From positions 684,907-740,377 of the forward strand of contig CABFPE010000242.1 in NCBI GenBank assembly GCA_900660155.1: 55,471 nt of DNA, in the 5' to 3' direction. The stretch comes from Hofstenia miamia (taxonomy: Eukaryota > Xenacoelomorpha > Acoela > Hofsteniidae). Positions 54,919-55,471 of the stretch are shown in pieces. The position numbers and the translations under genes were made by a program. Numbering within the stretch: the first letter of the stretch is position 1; each line of letters begins with the position of its first letter. The notes under the pieces were generated by a model that had not been told where the DNA came from, ran no database searches, and was given only the letters and a program-made list of their open reading frames with translations.

Positions 54919-55471
54919 CTGTACTGGCCAAAAGTTTGGGAACATTTTCCAAATTTAGAAATTTTTGTATTTTACACTAAAAACGCAATGTAGAAACAAT
55001 ATGATAACACCGTGTAGAAAGTAAATAGTTAATTCAGAAAAACTCACTAATATTTTGTAGGTTCGCATTATTGGCCAAACACGCAGCAATGCGATTTGAC
55101 ATTGACTCGACCAGCTTTCTACAATAATCATCAGTAATCTCTGTGCACCATACCACTTTAATTTGCTCCTTNCTGCATAAACATGGGAACTTTCTCCTGA
55201 ATTATTATGAGGTAGGACTTGGCTATGACTGTCTCGTTGTGAGGAACAAAATGCAAACCAGAACGCCCATTCGCAGTTATAGCACCCCAAATCATCACAG
55301 AAGGTGCTGAGCGGACAGTTTGTTGCGTGTAACATATGTTGAATCTTTGGTTTCTTGGTTCTTGAATGTGTGGCCAGTATGAAGTAAACTGGCAAATCCT
55401 GGATTAGTCACTAAGTATTACTTGATGCCACATCTCTGGGGTGTAGTGTTGGTATTGCCTGCAGAAGTGCA
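54919..55471 (-). mobile_element. Tc1-like element, 3' part, internally deleted
   Basis: After TA (54917-54918) the end CTGTACTGGCCAAAAGTTTG matches the Tc1-type end GGCCAAAAGTTT. On the minus strand the transposase reads VRSAPSVMIWGAITANGRSGLHFVPHNETV...SYLIIIQEKVPMFMQ up to a single N at 55172. It then resumes in another frame with RKLVESMSNRIAACLANN, the Tc1 C-terminal block. The part between, with the second catalytic D and the E, is absent. The element continues past the end of the window. The N may mark a contig join and not a real deletion. Confidence 0.85.

Overview
The window is AT-rich nuclear DNA from an animal, most likely an invertebrate. Its genes have many 40-60 bp introns with consensus GT..AG ends, plus a few kilobase-scale introns that hold transposons. 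Several genes are animal-type: a DDX5/DDX17 (p68-like) RNA helicase, a TANGO2-family protein, a PLD6/Zucchini-type phospholipase D and a heterotrimeric G-protein beta-like WD40 fragment. The species cannot be named from the sequence. An arthropod-like genome fits the piggyBac, mariner and non-LTR content.

Layout. (1) 1-1.3 kb holds two exons of a divergent G-beta-like gene. (2) 1.36-4.65 kb is a piggyBac element bounded by TTAA, with an internal tandem duplication and a frameshifted transposase. (3) 4.7-15.8 kb is mostly noncoding. It holds a probable piggyBac end at 9387, a 71-bp satellite that runs into a 1000-N gap, a LINE 3' end and a LINE endonuclease fragment. (4) 15.8-24.6 kb is a complete 11-exon DDX5/17 gene (534 codons plus stop). 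Its last intron carries a second piggyBac, antisense, with an intact 552-residue transposase. (5) 24.6-33 kb contains a LINE tail, two 11-bp-periodic minisatellite arrays, a TA-repeat gap and a 1.6-kb fold-back element. (6) 33-39 kb holds decayed LINE copies (minus strand) and an ~0.9-kb duplication split by a single N. (7) 39.1-39.9 kb is a single-exon TANGO2 homologue (minus strand). (8) 41-42.5 kb is a 5'-truncated LINE (plus strand) with two overlaps marked by single Ns. (9) 45.1-46.6 kb is the 3' part of a PLD6 homologue (minus strand). (10) 47.2-49.6 kb holds a dead Tc1/mariner element with DD41D spacing and an N-terminal mariner remnant. (11) 49.7-54.9 kb is noncoding with dispersed repeat fragments. 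(12) 54.9 kb to the end is a Tc1 element with an internal loss at an N.

Functional reading. The host genes do not form a pathway cluster. The PLD6/Zucchini family makes piRNAs that silence transposons, and this copy sits among many decayed elements; that link is contextual only. The most informative signals are two piggyBac elements (and probably a third end) that share a conserved asymmetric end architecture although their end sequences differ. Others are an apparently intact piggyBac inside a helicase intron, a fold-back element made of CCTAAA/TTTAGG motifs, 11-bp minisatellites, and single-N joins that duplicate flanking sequence and look like unmerged contig overlaps.
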